In this document: positions 41,771 to 53,317 of the stretch, piece after piece
Numbering within the stretch: the stretch's first letter is position 1
Layout: the number at the start of each line of letters is the position of its first letter
Assembly: GCA_963678705.1 (NCBI GenBank)
Contig: OY783208.1
Location: 16,551,782-16,615,781, forward strand
Reading direction: 5' to 3'
DNA length: 64,000 nucleotides
Source of the DNA: Panorpa germanica
Taxonomy: Eukaryota > Arthropoda > Insecta > Mecoptera > Panorpidae
Made by a program: the position numbers and the translations under genes
Notes under the pieces: model-generated
The model's database searches: none
The model's input: the letters and a program-made list of their open reading frames with translations, nothing else
Told to the model about the DNA's origin: nothing

Positions 41771-42621
41771 CGTTAAAATAAAGTGATTGTTCATTGCAGA
41801 GATAGCAGCCTGCAGGGCACACAAAGTAAGTAAACCTAATATATTTATATAATATTATTAGATGAAGTACTAAGTCCTGATAGATATATAGGACATGAAC
41901 AATAAACTCGGTCATCCAACTCAAGGTGATACAGTTCACTTAAAGAATCCTTCGCTAGAGAGGATTGTATAATCGCTCTCTTAAAATAAGTAAACTACCA
42001 CCATAAGGAGTAAAGTTACAAGAAATTGGTACAGCATTTACCCAATCACAATACTTGTAAGGTAATCGAAATAGGGATCAAAATTAGAAAATTCTAAAAA
42101 GGTTCGTCACATGAACAACACAACAATTGATTTATTGTGTTTTGATGAAATTGATTTTGTAAAAAAAAAATTGCGAAATAAAATATTTAACTATTAAATT
42201 TATATTTAAAAGTTATTTTTTTTTTTACATTTATTAAACTTAAAATACCATATCCTTGCAAGCAAGCTACAAGCTTCGTTTTCTATATTGGTAATAGCTA
42301 ATCCTGCAAGGCTATTCAACTTGGTTACATTTAACCTAGAACCAACCTAAGTTAATAAGCGTAAATCTGGCTAATGCTTTGCAAAGATAGCTTTATAAAA
42401 TCAAATTTCAAGATTCATTTTTACCTGAGAAAACCAAAAATATTCAAAACAAACGAAACAAGTAAAGTTAGGATTAACAAAACAATTAGAAATTAGTGTT
42501 TTAAAATAATCAAATAATTTTAATGTTTTACACAAATAATTAATAATCAAAACTAACAAGAAACACATATAACTCAGAATTTGAATTTGATAATTAAAAT
42601 AGAGTTTTTAAATGTATATTT
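41771..42621. other. Intronic, no gene seen
   Basis: AT-rich. About 42460-42575 is similar to 58430-58545 (shared blocks AATTAGAAATTA and TAATAATCAAAACTAA), a dispersed repeat of unknown type. Confidence 0.5.
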
Positions 42622-43260
42622 AATAAGCTCGTGTCCTATGTCTAAATTTCTATAAAAGTGTACAATATATTGATGAAGTGGGTTACTAGAATCTCAAATG
42701 TTCAATTATTTTTTAATAACTCCTTATATGTTAAGAGATATTAACAATTAAAAAGTCATTTTCTCTCTTTAATTATTAAAGGGATTCAACTTTGTACACA
42801 TTCCAAGTGCATGTGACATCACAATCCTTGTGTAAGGTTAATAACCTTACAGCTCATAAATCTCTGCTATATGTATTTATATATCAAAATATCAAATATT
42901 ATTTACAGCTATTTCAAGGAACAATAAAATTCCAATATTATGTCTGCCTTAATAGGGTTAAATAAAATAAAAACTTATTATTCTTTGACTTGACTTGATT
43001 ATTTCGACTACCAACAGCTACAAAACATTACCACAGCACTGACTTACCCAACAAATAATTGACATTAAAATGCATTTAACGTCATACAAATATGGCCGAC
43101 CATTTCTAGCACTAAAACTACAATTCAAACTTTTAATTGCTATATCTCCGTCAATATTTAGATATTTATTAAAATAGACACGTCAATATACATTTATAAA
43201 CATCAAGTTCAATCAACAATTGAAAAATCGACCACTAAAAAATGAGGACACAAGCCCATT
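42622..43260 (-). mobile_element. About 640-bp TIR element, family A copy 1
   Basis: Reverse-oriented relative to the copies at 44599-45214 and 55636-56250. The best-kept end reads GAGGACACAAGCCCATT; the other end is GTGTCCTATG. No ORF of note. Similarity extends over the whole unit, including the block TGGCCGACCATTTCTAG. Confidence 0.7.
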
Positions 43261-44598
43261 CTAATATTAATGTTAACAAATAGTAAAAACCTTTAAACAA
43301 CCACCACGACATATAAAACAACCTAAACTATCAAATATAAATTAGTTAATTACATTAACTCACAGTTAGCATTGACCCTTCTAAATTAAACTTTAGTTAG
43401 AATCAGTCCCTTTTGAATTAGGAAAGAATTAAAAATCTACATTCTGCATTTACAGTTAAATGTTTTTAAGGTTATGTAACATAAAAATTAGGTTTTATGT
43501 TAGAAATGTGATTCAAATATAATGTTCAATTAACTTGTTTATTGCTACACGAATGATGAAACATTTATTGGTGGATTATTAAAATCATGAAAAGACGTTT
43601 TGTGCCTTTACAATCAGAAAATCAAATTAAAATAATACCAAGTTTCGTTTAAGTAAAATGTTACCTCAATTTAGGCTAATATATGTTTAGCGGGAATTAA
43701 TAAATAACTTGTATTTCAAAATGACGAACTGTAATCATCTTACGGCACAATTTGTAACTATTCAAAGTCGTTGAGTCCAAAGATAAGTAGATTAAAGATA
43801 AAGTCAAAAGAAAGTTTATAGTTTATATAAATTAGTTAGTAATAAAATAAATATCATTAAGATTAGGTAAAAGTGATATTAGAGTAAATCAATATTTGAC
43901 TATTGAAAGTCGAGGGTCTACCTCTATTTGTAATAAAACAAATATAAGGAAATAAATCTGCCAATATAAAACAGAATCGGAAAAAAGGCGGATTGCAAAA
44001 GAGGATAAAAACGCAAGAACCCAATGGGAAAAAAAGACATTCCTATTTCAAGACTCTATAACATCACCTTAAAACTATAATTAGTCCATATGGCTAATCA
44101 GTAGTTGTATTTAATTGCTCGTTTTGTTCATTAATAACTTTAGTATTTTATAAGAAATAAGGGTTTAGAATTAGTGAAAAGGTTTATTTCGATGAATTAA
44201 AATAAAGATTAATGAAAAAATAAATAAGATCCCCTCCTGTCCAACAGGGGGAGGGGGTTATATAAATGACGGTGTGCGGACAGGATTGTTCTAAGACAGG
44301 TAGGGATTCAATTTAAAATACAAGGTATGGGTAAATTTTATTGGACATATTTCCAAGAATGTAATACATTTTTGTTATAATTATAACACGCAAGTTTTGG
44401 TAAATTTTATGTTCGAAGCTAGAGAAATAAGTTAGATTGTATGTTAAATTGAATGGAACAATATAAATAATTAAAATTTTATGGTAAAGTAAATCATGCA
44501 AAACTTAAATGTCGGATCGTATGCCAGATGATTTTAAAAATTATTAGTTTTAAAGGGTTAATTTTGTAAAAATGATTTGATTTATTAAGAGTAATAAC
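43261..44598. other. Intronic, no gene seen
   Basis: AT-rich. 44080-44140 contains TTAGTCCATATGGCTAATC, repeated at 48096-48115. A GC hairpin lies at 44232-44258 (CCCCTCCTGTCCAACAGGGGGAGG). Confidence 0.5.
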
Positions 44599-45214
44599 AA
44601 TGGGTCTCATTTTATAGTGGTTGATTTTTCAATAGTTGTTTGAAATTGATGTTAATAAATGTGAATTGGCGTGTCTATTTTATTAAATATCTAAATGGTG
44701 ACGGAGATATAGCAATTAAAAAATTGAATTGTAGTTTTAGCGCTAGAAATGGTCGGCCATATTTGTATGACGTAAAATGCATTTTAACGTCAATTATTTG
44801 TTGAGTAGGTCAGTGCTGTGGTAATGTTCTGTAGCTGTTGGTAGTCGAAATAATCAAGTCAAAGAATAATAAGTTTTTATTTTATTTAACCCTGTTAAGA
44901 CACACACAATTTTGGAATTTTATTTTCCTTGAAATAACTATAAATAATATTTGATATTTTGATATATAAATACATATAGCAGAGATTTATGAGTTGTTAG
45001 GTTGGCAGCGGTTGTGATGTCATATGCATTTGGAATGTGTACAACGTTGAATCCCTTTAATAATTAAAGGGACAAAATGCCTTTTTTAATTGTTAATATT
45101 TCTTAACACATAAGGAGTTATTAAAAAATAATTGAAAATTTGATGTTCTAGTAACCCACTTTAACAATATATAGTACACTTTTGTAGAAATTAAGACATA
45201 CGACACAAACCCAG
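44599..45214 (+). mobile_element. About 620-bp TIR element, family A copy 2
   Basis: Starts AATGGGTCTCAT and ends CGACACAAACCCA, both degraded forms of the family ends. It is inverted relative to copy 1, about 1.3 kb away, so the two could form a long stem in RNA. Confidence 0.7.
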
Positions 45215-46030
45215 TGGACTATAATCGAAAGTTGAAATATTAAGACATAACAGGGTTAGTAAAGGAGAGCAATTCGGACATATAATTCGGTAAAGTTTCA
45301 TGTTTTTCCATGACAATTTTTACAGGGATGAATAAGGGCAAATGGTTTTATATTAAATAGTATGGTATACATTTTACAATACGGGATATTTATGAAAATG
45401 GTTTTTGCTAGTTTTTGATAAAGTTCTTTTGAAAATAAGTGGAATTATTAAAAGGTAATATTTTTTTTAAAAAGTTAAGAGGAATACATGGTAATTTTGT
45501 AGGACAAATAAAGGGGTTATAATGTAATCGTTTGGAAATTCTAAAGGGGATTTTATTATTATAATTGAGGGTACTATAGATGTTTTAGTGGAAGATTGGT
45601 TTCTTTTTTTGGAAATAGTATATAGATTACATCAAATCGATTTTGATCACGTTTTTAATGGCTGATATTTTTTGTCAAGTATTAAGGAAATTTATGAAAT
45701 GTAATTGATTTATTGAGAAGTTTGTATTTGAGATTTAATCTAGAAGATGATGCGATATTAAGGTATTAGGTATTAGGGTAACGTGGTGTTACAGATTCTG
45801 GCCAACGTTCGACCCATGTTAGGCTAGTGGAATAGTCAAGTCTTGAATAATCTGGAGTTTTGCTGTCTTTTTCCAACGGTAAAAGAAAAAGTGTCAGGTC
45901 GCGTTAGAAAGTCTCTATATAAAAACATAATAAAGATATAAAAAAAAATTAATAAAAAATACTTGACAGTAAAGCGAAATAAAAAACGATAAATAGTTTA
46001 AAATAAGAAAAAAAACAAGAATAGGTTAAT
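45215..46030. other. Intronic, no gene seen
   Basis: AT-rich stretch without recognisable coding or repeat content. Confidence 0.5.
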
Positions 46031-47353
46031 CCAACACCTAGATACAAGGCCTAACAGCGTTTTGTCGAAAATGCTATGACGTCACGCAATGTAGTCTACT
46101 ATTTGCTAAACTAGCCTACCCTATACTTCAGTTGTAGTCTTAATTTAAAACAAAAATCAGTGGTCTGCTTTGTTAATTTGAAACTGACAATTTAATTGTG
46201 ATTTTAGTAAATTAGTGAATTGTGAATTTAGTGAAATTAAGTGTAATTAAAACTAATAAACAAAATGCCAACAGTTACAGAAGTTGCAGAAACACAAACT
46301 TAAATGCAATGTTATAATTTGAAGTATTCAAAGTGCTAATACTTATACTAGTGCAAGAGAAATAAGGAATTTGGAAGATATTTTAAAATGTATGAAGCAT
46401 CATGGTTTTTCTAGTTATTGGCAGGATTACCAAAATACATCTATACTCTATGGACAGTATAACAGCAGATTCTGCACCGGTTTCAATGAGTTAAAATTAA
46501 AATATATCTTGCAAGAAAAGTTTCAAACTAATGACAGCCTTTGAAGACAGGTTTGGAAAATACGGACAGGTTGCCGGAGCTTAGTATAATATTTCAATGC
46601 GGAAATTACTTGAATGTGAAAAAAATTACGTCTGCAAACAACTTTATAACTAGAACGAAAATTCTATTCCATTATGGTTCCTTTGAAAAAATTAGAATAT
46701 TCAGACAATTTAGAAACTACAGGTGTTCAAGAATAATCGCTGAATCGCAAATTGAACATCAAATAATTAATGTTACTGATGTAGAAATAGCAAGTGGAAA
46801 AGTTATTACCTGACATGCTGTGTTAAAGAAACTTAAATGTGGTCAGTGTAAACAAAAAATACCAATAGACAAGTAAATCAATTAATAAAAGTATTGGAAA
46901 TAAGAGAATTGCTCTGGGAAGACAAATTAGATTGCTGCCATAGTTATTATAATATATGTACCATAAAAGGAATGTGTGGATATCAACCTATATAATAAAA
47001 AATAATTTATGTTAATGAAAAAAAAAAAAATAATAAATATATTTCAATTCATTCTTTTTTTCTTAATTATGATTTCTGTATTAATTTTTATATATCATTA
47101 GGTTGATAGCTTGTAAATTCTCGTAGTTAATATTTAAATACATATATTAATATATAGTATATATCTATATATATATAGAATACAAAAGGATTATCATATT
47201 TCTTAACTTTAATATTATTAATTTTTTATTACACTTTGTAAATAATTTGTTTATATGGATATTGAAACATACTTTACGTTTTGGTTGTATATCCGGACTA
47301 CAATGCGTGTCGTCATAAATTCGTTGTTAGGCCTTGTATCTAGGAGGTGTTAA
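46031..47353 (+). mobile_element. About 1.3-kb TIR DNA transposon, internally decayed
   Basis: The left end carries CCTAGATACAAGGCCTAACA followed by a TGACGTCACGCAATGTAGTC block. The right end is its inverted counterpart (47283-47345: GACTACAATGCG...GTTAGGCCTTGTATCTAGG), giving terminal inverted repeats of roughly 55 bp. Inside, 46541-46813 has a 90-aa frame, then after a stop HAVLKKLKCGQCKQ, a CxxC segment vaguely like P-element/THAP-type transposase C-termini. The family is not established. Confidence 0.65.
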
Positions 47354-48303
47354 TTAAATAGATTACACGAAAGGGTTTAGAAAAGGGAATCAATCAACTA
47401 CAAAAAATGGGGTACCTAATAGGTAATGAATTATAATAAGGGGTAGTTAATGTGTAAATGTCAACACGGAAAGTGTTACAAATTTAAATGACATTTATGT
47501 CCTGTTGAATTGTAAAGTAGGTAATGAGATACGGGGCTACGATAGTGTTGTAATAGGGATTAGGGTTATTAGTAATTACACATTAATTTCTGGGGAAAAA
47601 TACGCAGCATAATTAATACAATCAAATGATTTGGTTAGATTAAACGGTATTAAATTGAGCCTGGCATACAGAAAAACGGAGCAAAGAATTGTCTTGTAAA
47701 CGATAATAAAGAAGAAAACTATTTTAAAATGGAGAAAAGCACATTGGTTATATGGAAATGAAAAAAAAGGTATTTTACAACGTAGTATTAAATAATAATG
47801 TATTGCTGTATTTATCGATGAATTTGTGTAAGTTTGTTAAGATAGTATGCACATTAGAATATTTAATTTTGGTTTAACAATATTTAGCTGTAAGAATAAC
47901 GAATGAGTTTTTAAAATAAGTGAATTTGGCTTTTTTATCATATAAGTAAGATACCTTAATTTTCTCATGTTCGATGTGCATCGCTTAGTGTCACATTCCA
48001 AATTATAATTATTTTTATTAATTGTTGAGGCACTTGTACGCTTTGTATTGAACGCAACTGTCAACTGTCTTAGATCGAACCGATAAGCAGGGTTGATTAG
48101 TCCATATGGCTAATCAGTATCTTTAGTATTTTATTAGCTGATTTCCTAATTTACATCTTTAATTTAAATTAGATGGCGCTGCGAAATAACGGTTTAGGGG
48201 GGCTATTTATTAAACATTAAATTGCGCTGAACAAATATAATTCATAGAATTACTGGTGTTTTAGAATATCGATTGTAAAAATAAAATAAAAATTAGAACT
48301 TAC
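47354..48303. other. Intron 1 of the sushi/fibrinogen gene, no gene seen
   Basis: AT-rich, with a second copy of the TTAGTCCATATGGCTAATC motif at 48096-48115. It directly follows the signal-peptide exon on the minus strand. Confidence 0.5.
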
Positions 48304-48355
48304 CTGACTGCAGCCCTGTCTGGCACAACACTAACAACATACAAATTTTCAACAT
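48304..48355 (-). CDS. Signal-peptide exon of a minus-strand secreted protein gene
   Basis: Minus-strand ATG at 48355 in context aaccaaaATG. It encodes MLKICMLLVLCQTGLQS, a classic short signal peptide, then splits a codon at donor TCAG|GTAAGTTC (intron starts 48303). The exon ends in phase 1, which matches the phase-1 sushi exons further along the minus strand, so it is the likely first exon of that gene, about 13 kb upstream of them. The intervening Jockey element and TIR elements would then be intronic. The link is inferred from strand, phase and secretion logic; no transcript is available. Confidence 0.6.
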
Positions 48356-48904
48356 TTTGGTTTTTCTAAATTAGATTATTTTGTGTTTCACTTTATCGCG
48401 TTCACTTGTTATTGTCGTTAGGCCCGTTGGTTCAGGCATCTTATAGTCGAATTGACGGATGATAAACTGGTTCAAACTGCAAATATTCGCGTAAACAAGG
48501 TGAGAGGTCACGCGGATAACGTCAGAGTGATAAGAACGGGATGTTTGTTGGTATAGAAATCCCAAATTAAGAAATAAATGATTAAAGAATTCAACACGAG
48601 TTAACAGAATTGAGATCATCGCCGAATCACGTGATCAGTGGCCGGTCAATTTGTTGTCAACGGCACAACAGCGTTTTTTGAGCGGCGCCATGTCTAACTC
48701 ATGTACCCGATTCTTCCTCTTAAATATCTCAGTCGAAGGTCAAAGGTCACAAATCGACTTTTTGCAGATATCAGCTTCTAACATAATATCGTTATACTTT
48801 CATTAAATAAATGTAAAATAAATAATAAAATAAATAAAAAGTTTTATTAACGATAAAAAACGTAAATTTATTTCAAACGAATTTATTTTCCTTATGTAAT
48901 CTGA

Positions 48905-49201
48905 CATTACATTAACGTTAAAAAGTTAACTTAAATATAGGACGTGTATTAGAAAGAGTAGAACAGCTATAGAAGTGGCACAACTACCTTAATTAAAGCA
49001 AAAGTTCTAAAATATTTTACTAGTTTAAGTATAATGCATTATATTCAGTTTAATAAATTTGTTGATTTTGATAAAAGTTTGAATATTTAACGGATTCATA
49101 TTCCTGAACTGCCGCGGAGAAAATGTTGTAACACGGAAACGAACAATTGTGTGTTTTGTGACAGAACTCGCAGACCAGGATTAGGAATAAGTAAACCCGT
49201 G
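48905..49201. repeat. Diverged third copy of the fibrinogen-gene intron segment
   Basis: Clearly homologous to 28567-28857 and 31805-32095 (shared CTGAACTGCCGCGGAGAAAATG, GACAGAACTCGCAGAC, AGTAAACCCGTG) but with many substitutions and small indels. It lies upstream of the signal-peptide exon, in the same orientation, and suggests an older duplication of this gene. Confidence 0.8.
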
Positions 49202-50134
49202 TTAAATACCTATTGTTGACTGATATGATCCTCGTACAAAAATTTGATAAATTCCAACATAATTATATAACTAAGACAAAAATGAAAAATATGTTTCAAG
49301 AAATGATTCAAAACTTAAGTTAAAATTCAAATTAAAATGAATAATATCTATTCTTGACTTCTCAAAAGGTCGCGTAAAGATAGAATTGTGTAGATATTTA
49401 AAATGTAATGAAGCAGTTATTTATTTTAGAACATAACAGCATCAAACATTTAGAAAAAGTTGTATTTTAATCTTCTTTCATCTCAAGAAATGCAGTAAAT
49501 CTTATTTCTAGCGCTTATATTTATTTAAATATCTTAATTTATAAAGCACTGAATTTCTGTGTTCCCGCATAATTTTAAAGTATCTTTTGATGTTTGATCT
49601 TATTTATTTATCTTTATTCGCAACGTTCATAATATTAGAAATTTAATAGTAACTTTGGTCTGCCAACAAATGAATTATCTTGATGATGATAATACGCCAT
49701 TAACAGCACAAACAGCTTGTTACGCTGTGAACAAAATCCCTAAAACATCCGTCAAAAGTAGCTTCGGGCATGTTCTATTTTTTTTTATTATTATACTTAT
49801 TATATTATTACATTGGTACTAGTAACAATGTAGTTTTATTAAAGGCTTACTGATAACTGTATTTATTTTCAATTAACAGATTAGTTTAAGCGCTAATAAC
49901 TCAATAGTTAATGCACTATAAATAAATAAATACTATTATTATTTAGTATCACTCTTATATTACTCCACGTGGAGTTAATCTCCACAATGGATTTATTTCG
50001 ATGCTTTTATTTTGTAAATTAATTTTAAATGTAATTTGATAATGTTGGGAATAATATTAGATCTACAAATTAATCAAAGTCAGTATTTGAAAAAGTACAG
50101 TTGTGTTTTTATTTCTACTGGTGAAATAAAAAAA
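49202..50134. other. Intergenic, no gene seen
   Basis: AT-rich, no supported feature. Confidence 0.5.
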
Positions 50135-50451
50135 ATGGCTACTATTCGCATGGTCGTCTTTATCGTTTTACTCTGTGAAGTAATCAAAATTAAGGTAGTT
50201 TTTTATTGCATGTTTCTACAATGTCTGTGTACAAAACCAAAAAATTGTAGGTATTTTAAATATTAATTTTGATTCTTTATTATTTTTTCTTTCAGTCCTA
50301 CGTCCGCACTTCATTTGGTTCGACTATTGACGAATGCTATGATCAATGTCGATCTCACCTCAAAGTTGATTTCGCTATGTGTGTCCAGATATGTTTAGAG
50401 TATATAGTACTTTATATTTATAATACTGTCTTTAATAAGTTAATGTTTTAA
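50135..50451 (+). CDS. Small secreted cysteine-hairpin peptide, two exons
   Basis: Exon 1 (50135-50194) encodes MATIRMVVFIVLLCEVIKIK, a signal peptide, from an ATG in aaaaaATGG context. The intron 50195-50295 starts GTAGTT and ends TTTCTTTCAG after a pyrimidine tract. Exon 2 (50296-50451) continues in phase 0 for 51 residues to TAA, giving a 71-aa precursor. The mature part has four cysteines spaced C34-x3-C38-x10-C49-x3-C53 (ECYDQCRSH...AMCVQIC), the pattern of a disulfide-stapled helical hairpin, and a hydrophobic tail (EYIVLYIYNTVF). No family is recognised. Secretion is well supported by sequence; the role (defence, signalling or other) is unknown. Confidence 0.6.
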
Positions 50452-50570
50452 TTTGCTAACCTGCTATAATGTATAAGCTGTGCACTTTGTGTGTGCAGAT
50501 AAGTTTGTCGTGGTATCTATGCTAAAGTGAATTCATAATTACTTTTTGATTTTATGCGGAATAATACTAT

Positions 50571-50671
50571 AATTAATTATAATATATAATTATATATATA
50601 ATATAATTATTTATATAATATAATTATATAATAATATAATTATATATATATTATATATAATAAAGTTGCTA
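50571..50671. repeat. Low-complexity TA/AATTATA tract
   Basis: About 100 bp of imperfect ATAATTATATA repeats just downstream of the small peptide gene. Confidence 0.85.
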
Positions 50672-50959
50672 TTTGTATAATATTTGATTATAGAGTTTGC
50701 TCCATTTAAGTGATATTAATGCGATTGAGTAGTTAAGAACGAAATAGGGTGTTAAAACCACAACTTACACAAAAATAGATGCATAACTTAGAACAAAGTT
50801 CACTCCTAGTATTTTGTGGGTGATGGGAATTCCATTGAGAGACATATACATATTAATCGTGGGTTAATCATCTTATTTAACTAAAGAGTCTATCGACGAG
50901 TCTTGGATGTCGGCATATTATTTTTGGATTTCGTGTAGCAGCACGTTTCACTAAATCCT

Positions 50960-51720
50960 GCACTGATGGTTGTAAGTGTTCCTAGATCTATGGCAACGTT
51001 TATTAACTTTTCTTTTAAATCACTGCTATGAACTCTACATACACAAATGGAAAAATCAACATATTGTTCTGCATCAAAAATATCTGCAATCTAGTGATGA
51101 TTTTGGCAGCATTCAATTACAATATTTTGTATTATTGAGATATTGCAAGTTTTGTTGTCCATTTAATCCATTTGTCCATTTTTTTGTAATATTGAGATAT
51201 TGCAAGTTTGTGTATTTCAACTGGACAATTTTCTGTAAGGGTCTTGTAAGTATTGGCAACAATTCCCACCAACACAAAGACATTTTCGTTCACAAAATAT
51301 GTCATTTGATACTGACAAACTTGAATTAATTCATTAGCAGACTCTTTAATATTTAAGACAGTATAAACGATATCCTTTTCTAAATGGCATTCACCAATTT
51401 CTGGAGTACAATATCCTTCGTCCTACTTGATTAGGTTTTTCATACTACTAACAAAACCTACGAACTCATTTTCTTCACAATTTGTATTTATTCTATAAAA
51501 ACTTTGAAGAAATTTTGTTGACAACTAAGGTGTTTAAAGCATTAGCGAAATCGTTGGATGTTGGTCTTGTATGCAACCTCCCATATGATCTGATGGCGGT
51601 AAAAAAGTTCATTTCATTTCATCATTCAACTTCTTTATCAGACAATTTATTAACACATTTATAATCCTTGCAGTAGAAGACATGCCATGTTGTTCACATG
51701 TTCAGCCACGGTTTATAAAA
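50960..51720 (-). pseudogene. P-element-like transposase remnant
   Basis: The minus strand, around 51650-51500, reads MNFFTAIRSYGRLHTRPTSN followed by DFANALNTLVVNKISSKF. This fits the F-IR--GG---PT--F motif near the C-terminal end of P-element/THAP9 transposases. Further downstream come NCEENEFVGFVSSM and PEIGECHLEKDIVY. Several stops and frame changes show it is dead. No terminal repeats found. Confidence 0.45.
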
Positions 51721-51730
51721 TTATGCATTT

Positions 51731-52703
51731 CTAAAACTAAAACATTTATATAGATAAATTACTATAATAATTATTAAACATATATAAAATATTATTTAAA
51801 ACAATATTATTTAAATTTTGCAAAATATCCTCATGCTTAATCCAAAATGTAGAATAAAGTAAAACATATCGATATTACATTTATAAAAATATATTTAAAT
51901 TAAATGACAGTACAGATCATAAACCATTAAACAAATAAATTAATATATTTGTAGGTTAATGTAAACAAACTATTGTTAAAAATTCAAGTTTTTAAATAGA
52001 GAGGTCACTCGCAATGCCTGACAACTAATAGAATGAGATAGATTGCTTTCCCCTTACCCCGGGTAATGGATTCATACCCCTCAAAATGTAAAAAACTATT
52101 TGTTCACAGTGAATCGTCTATTTAATATGTGGTTTGTGGTTAAAACCCAGTAAACTATGTAAACTCAGTAAATGATTACGCAAAATATAAAAAAAATGAT
52201 AAGTCACTACAAAATTACATTAGCAGTATATGTATACACTACTAAAAACGTTTTTAAGTTTACAACTGATTTATGACACATATGTACATCTAAAAACTTG
52301 GGACATATTATTTTGATTTTTGTTTTGAATTTGTTAAAAGTAATTCAATTTTACAGAACAGATGACCAAGAGCATTACTTCTGGAAGCGGGATTGTTCTG
52401 TTTTCAAGAAGTTATTTTATTTTCCATTTATCCTATAATAAAAACATGAACACTTACGACATTCAATGCCGTTTATTTGTAGATTTGTGAATTTGTGTGT
52501 AGTTTATGGATTTTTAATATTTGCATAAGTTTTGCAATCAACATTGTTGTGTTAATAGAAAAAGTTAAACATTTTGTTCAATTAGCACATTGACAATATC
52601 CAAAATCAGTTTGTAATTTTCCAATGCTAAAAATAATATTTTGTTAGTGTTGGTTAATAAATAATTATATTTCTTTATGTCTACTTAGTGCTTGTAATTT
52701 TAG
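51731..52703. other. Upstream region or first intron of the lipase gene
   Basis: AT-rich, no supported exon. The signal-peptide exon expected for a secreted lipase should lie here or further upstream but I could not identify it. Confidence 0.4.
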
Positions 52704-52832
52704 GTCACTGAATTATATAATTATGCCAGACGAAGATGGCAACGAACATGTTATTGATCTAATACAAGAAGAAGAAGAACTAGATATAGAATTTGATGTC
52801 GAGGAAGATGTTAAATTTCTTCTTTTTACAAG
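52704..52832 (+). CDS. Lipase gene, exon A
   Basis: After acceptor AATTTTAG this encodes SLNYIIMPDEDGNEHVIDL, an acidic EEEEL stretch, and VKFLLFTR, the usual N-terminal start of the pancreatic-lipase fold. It ends AG|GTTG in phase 2. The ATG at 52723 is internal (PDEDG motif), so an upstream exon with the start and signal peptide is missing from this model. Confidence 0.75.
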
Positions 52833-52907
52833 GTTGTTACGTTAATACTTATTTGTTACAATACTATTGATACTTTAGTATTTGATTGATTGAAATTATT
52901 ATTTTAG

Positions 52908-53056
52908 ACGAAATTTAGAAATCGCTACTGAATTAAATATGGGTGATATAAATTCCGTAAGCACATCAAATTTCAATTTCAAACATCAAACAATAATCAT
53001 CTGCCATGGATGGACTGCCGACGCAAACAGCGAAATAAACCGCAACATTAAAGAAG
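52908..53056 (+). CDS. Lipase gene, exon B
   Basis: Acceptor TATTTTAG, donor AAGAAG|GTAATA. Encodes RRNLEIATEL...FKHQTIIICHGWTADANSEI. The HGW motif is the conserved oxyanion-region strand of the pancreatic-lipase family. Phase 2 in, phase 1 out, consistent with its neighbours. Confidence 0.85.
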
Positions 53057-53317
53057 GTAATAAAATCTTTACAATTAATTAAAAAATTAACGCATAAAAC
53101 AGGTAATTAGTAATTTTTAATTAAACTATTTGAAACCTTCTAAATGCTCTAAAATACCTTAGTTATAGGTACGATTTAACAATGAGATTTAACCAATCGC
53201 CAGGTAAATCTTTGTTTAATTTGTACTTTAGTCAAATATTTAGTAAAATTGTTCTTATCTTTTTTTCTAAAAATTACCAATCCTTGGAAGTACGCTGAAC
53301 CGGCTTTATGGTATACA

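Noticed and set aside
44232..44258. GC hairpin as a structured RNA or terminator
   Set aside because: Isolated short hairpin in an intron with no conserved context.
52446..52500. Short ATG frame (MNTYDIQC...) as the lipase signal-peptide exon
   Set aside because: Not hydrophobic, stops quickly and has no matching donor.
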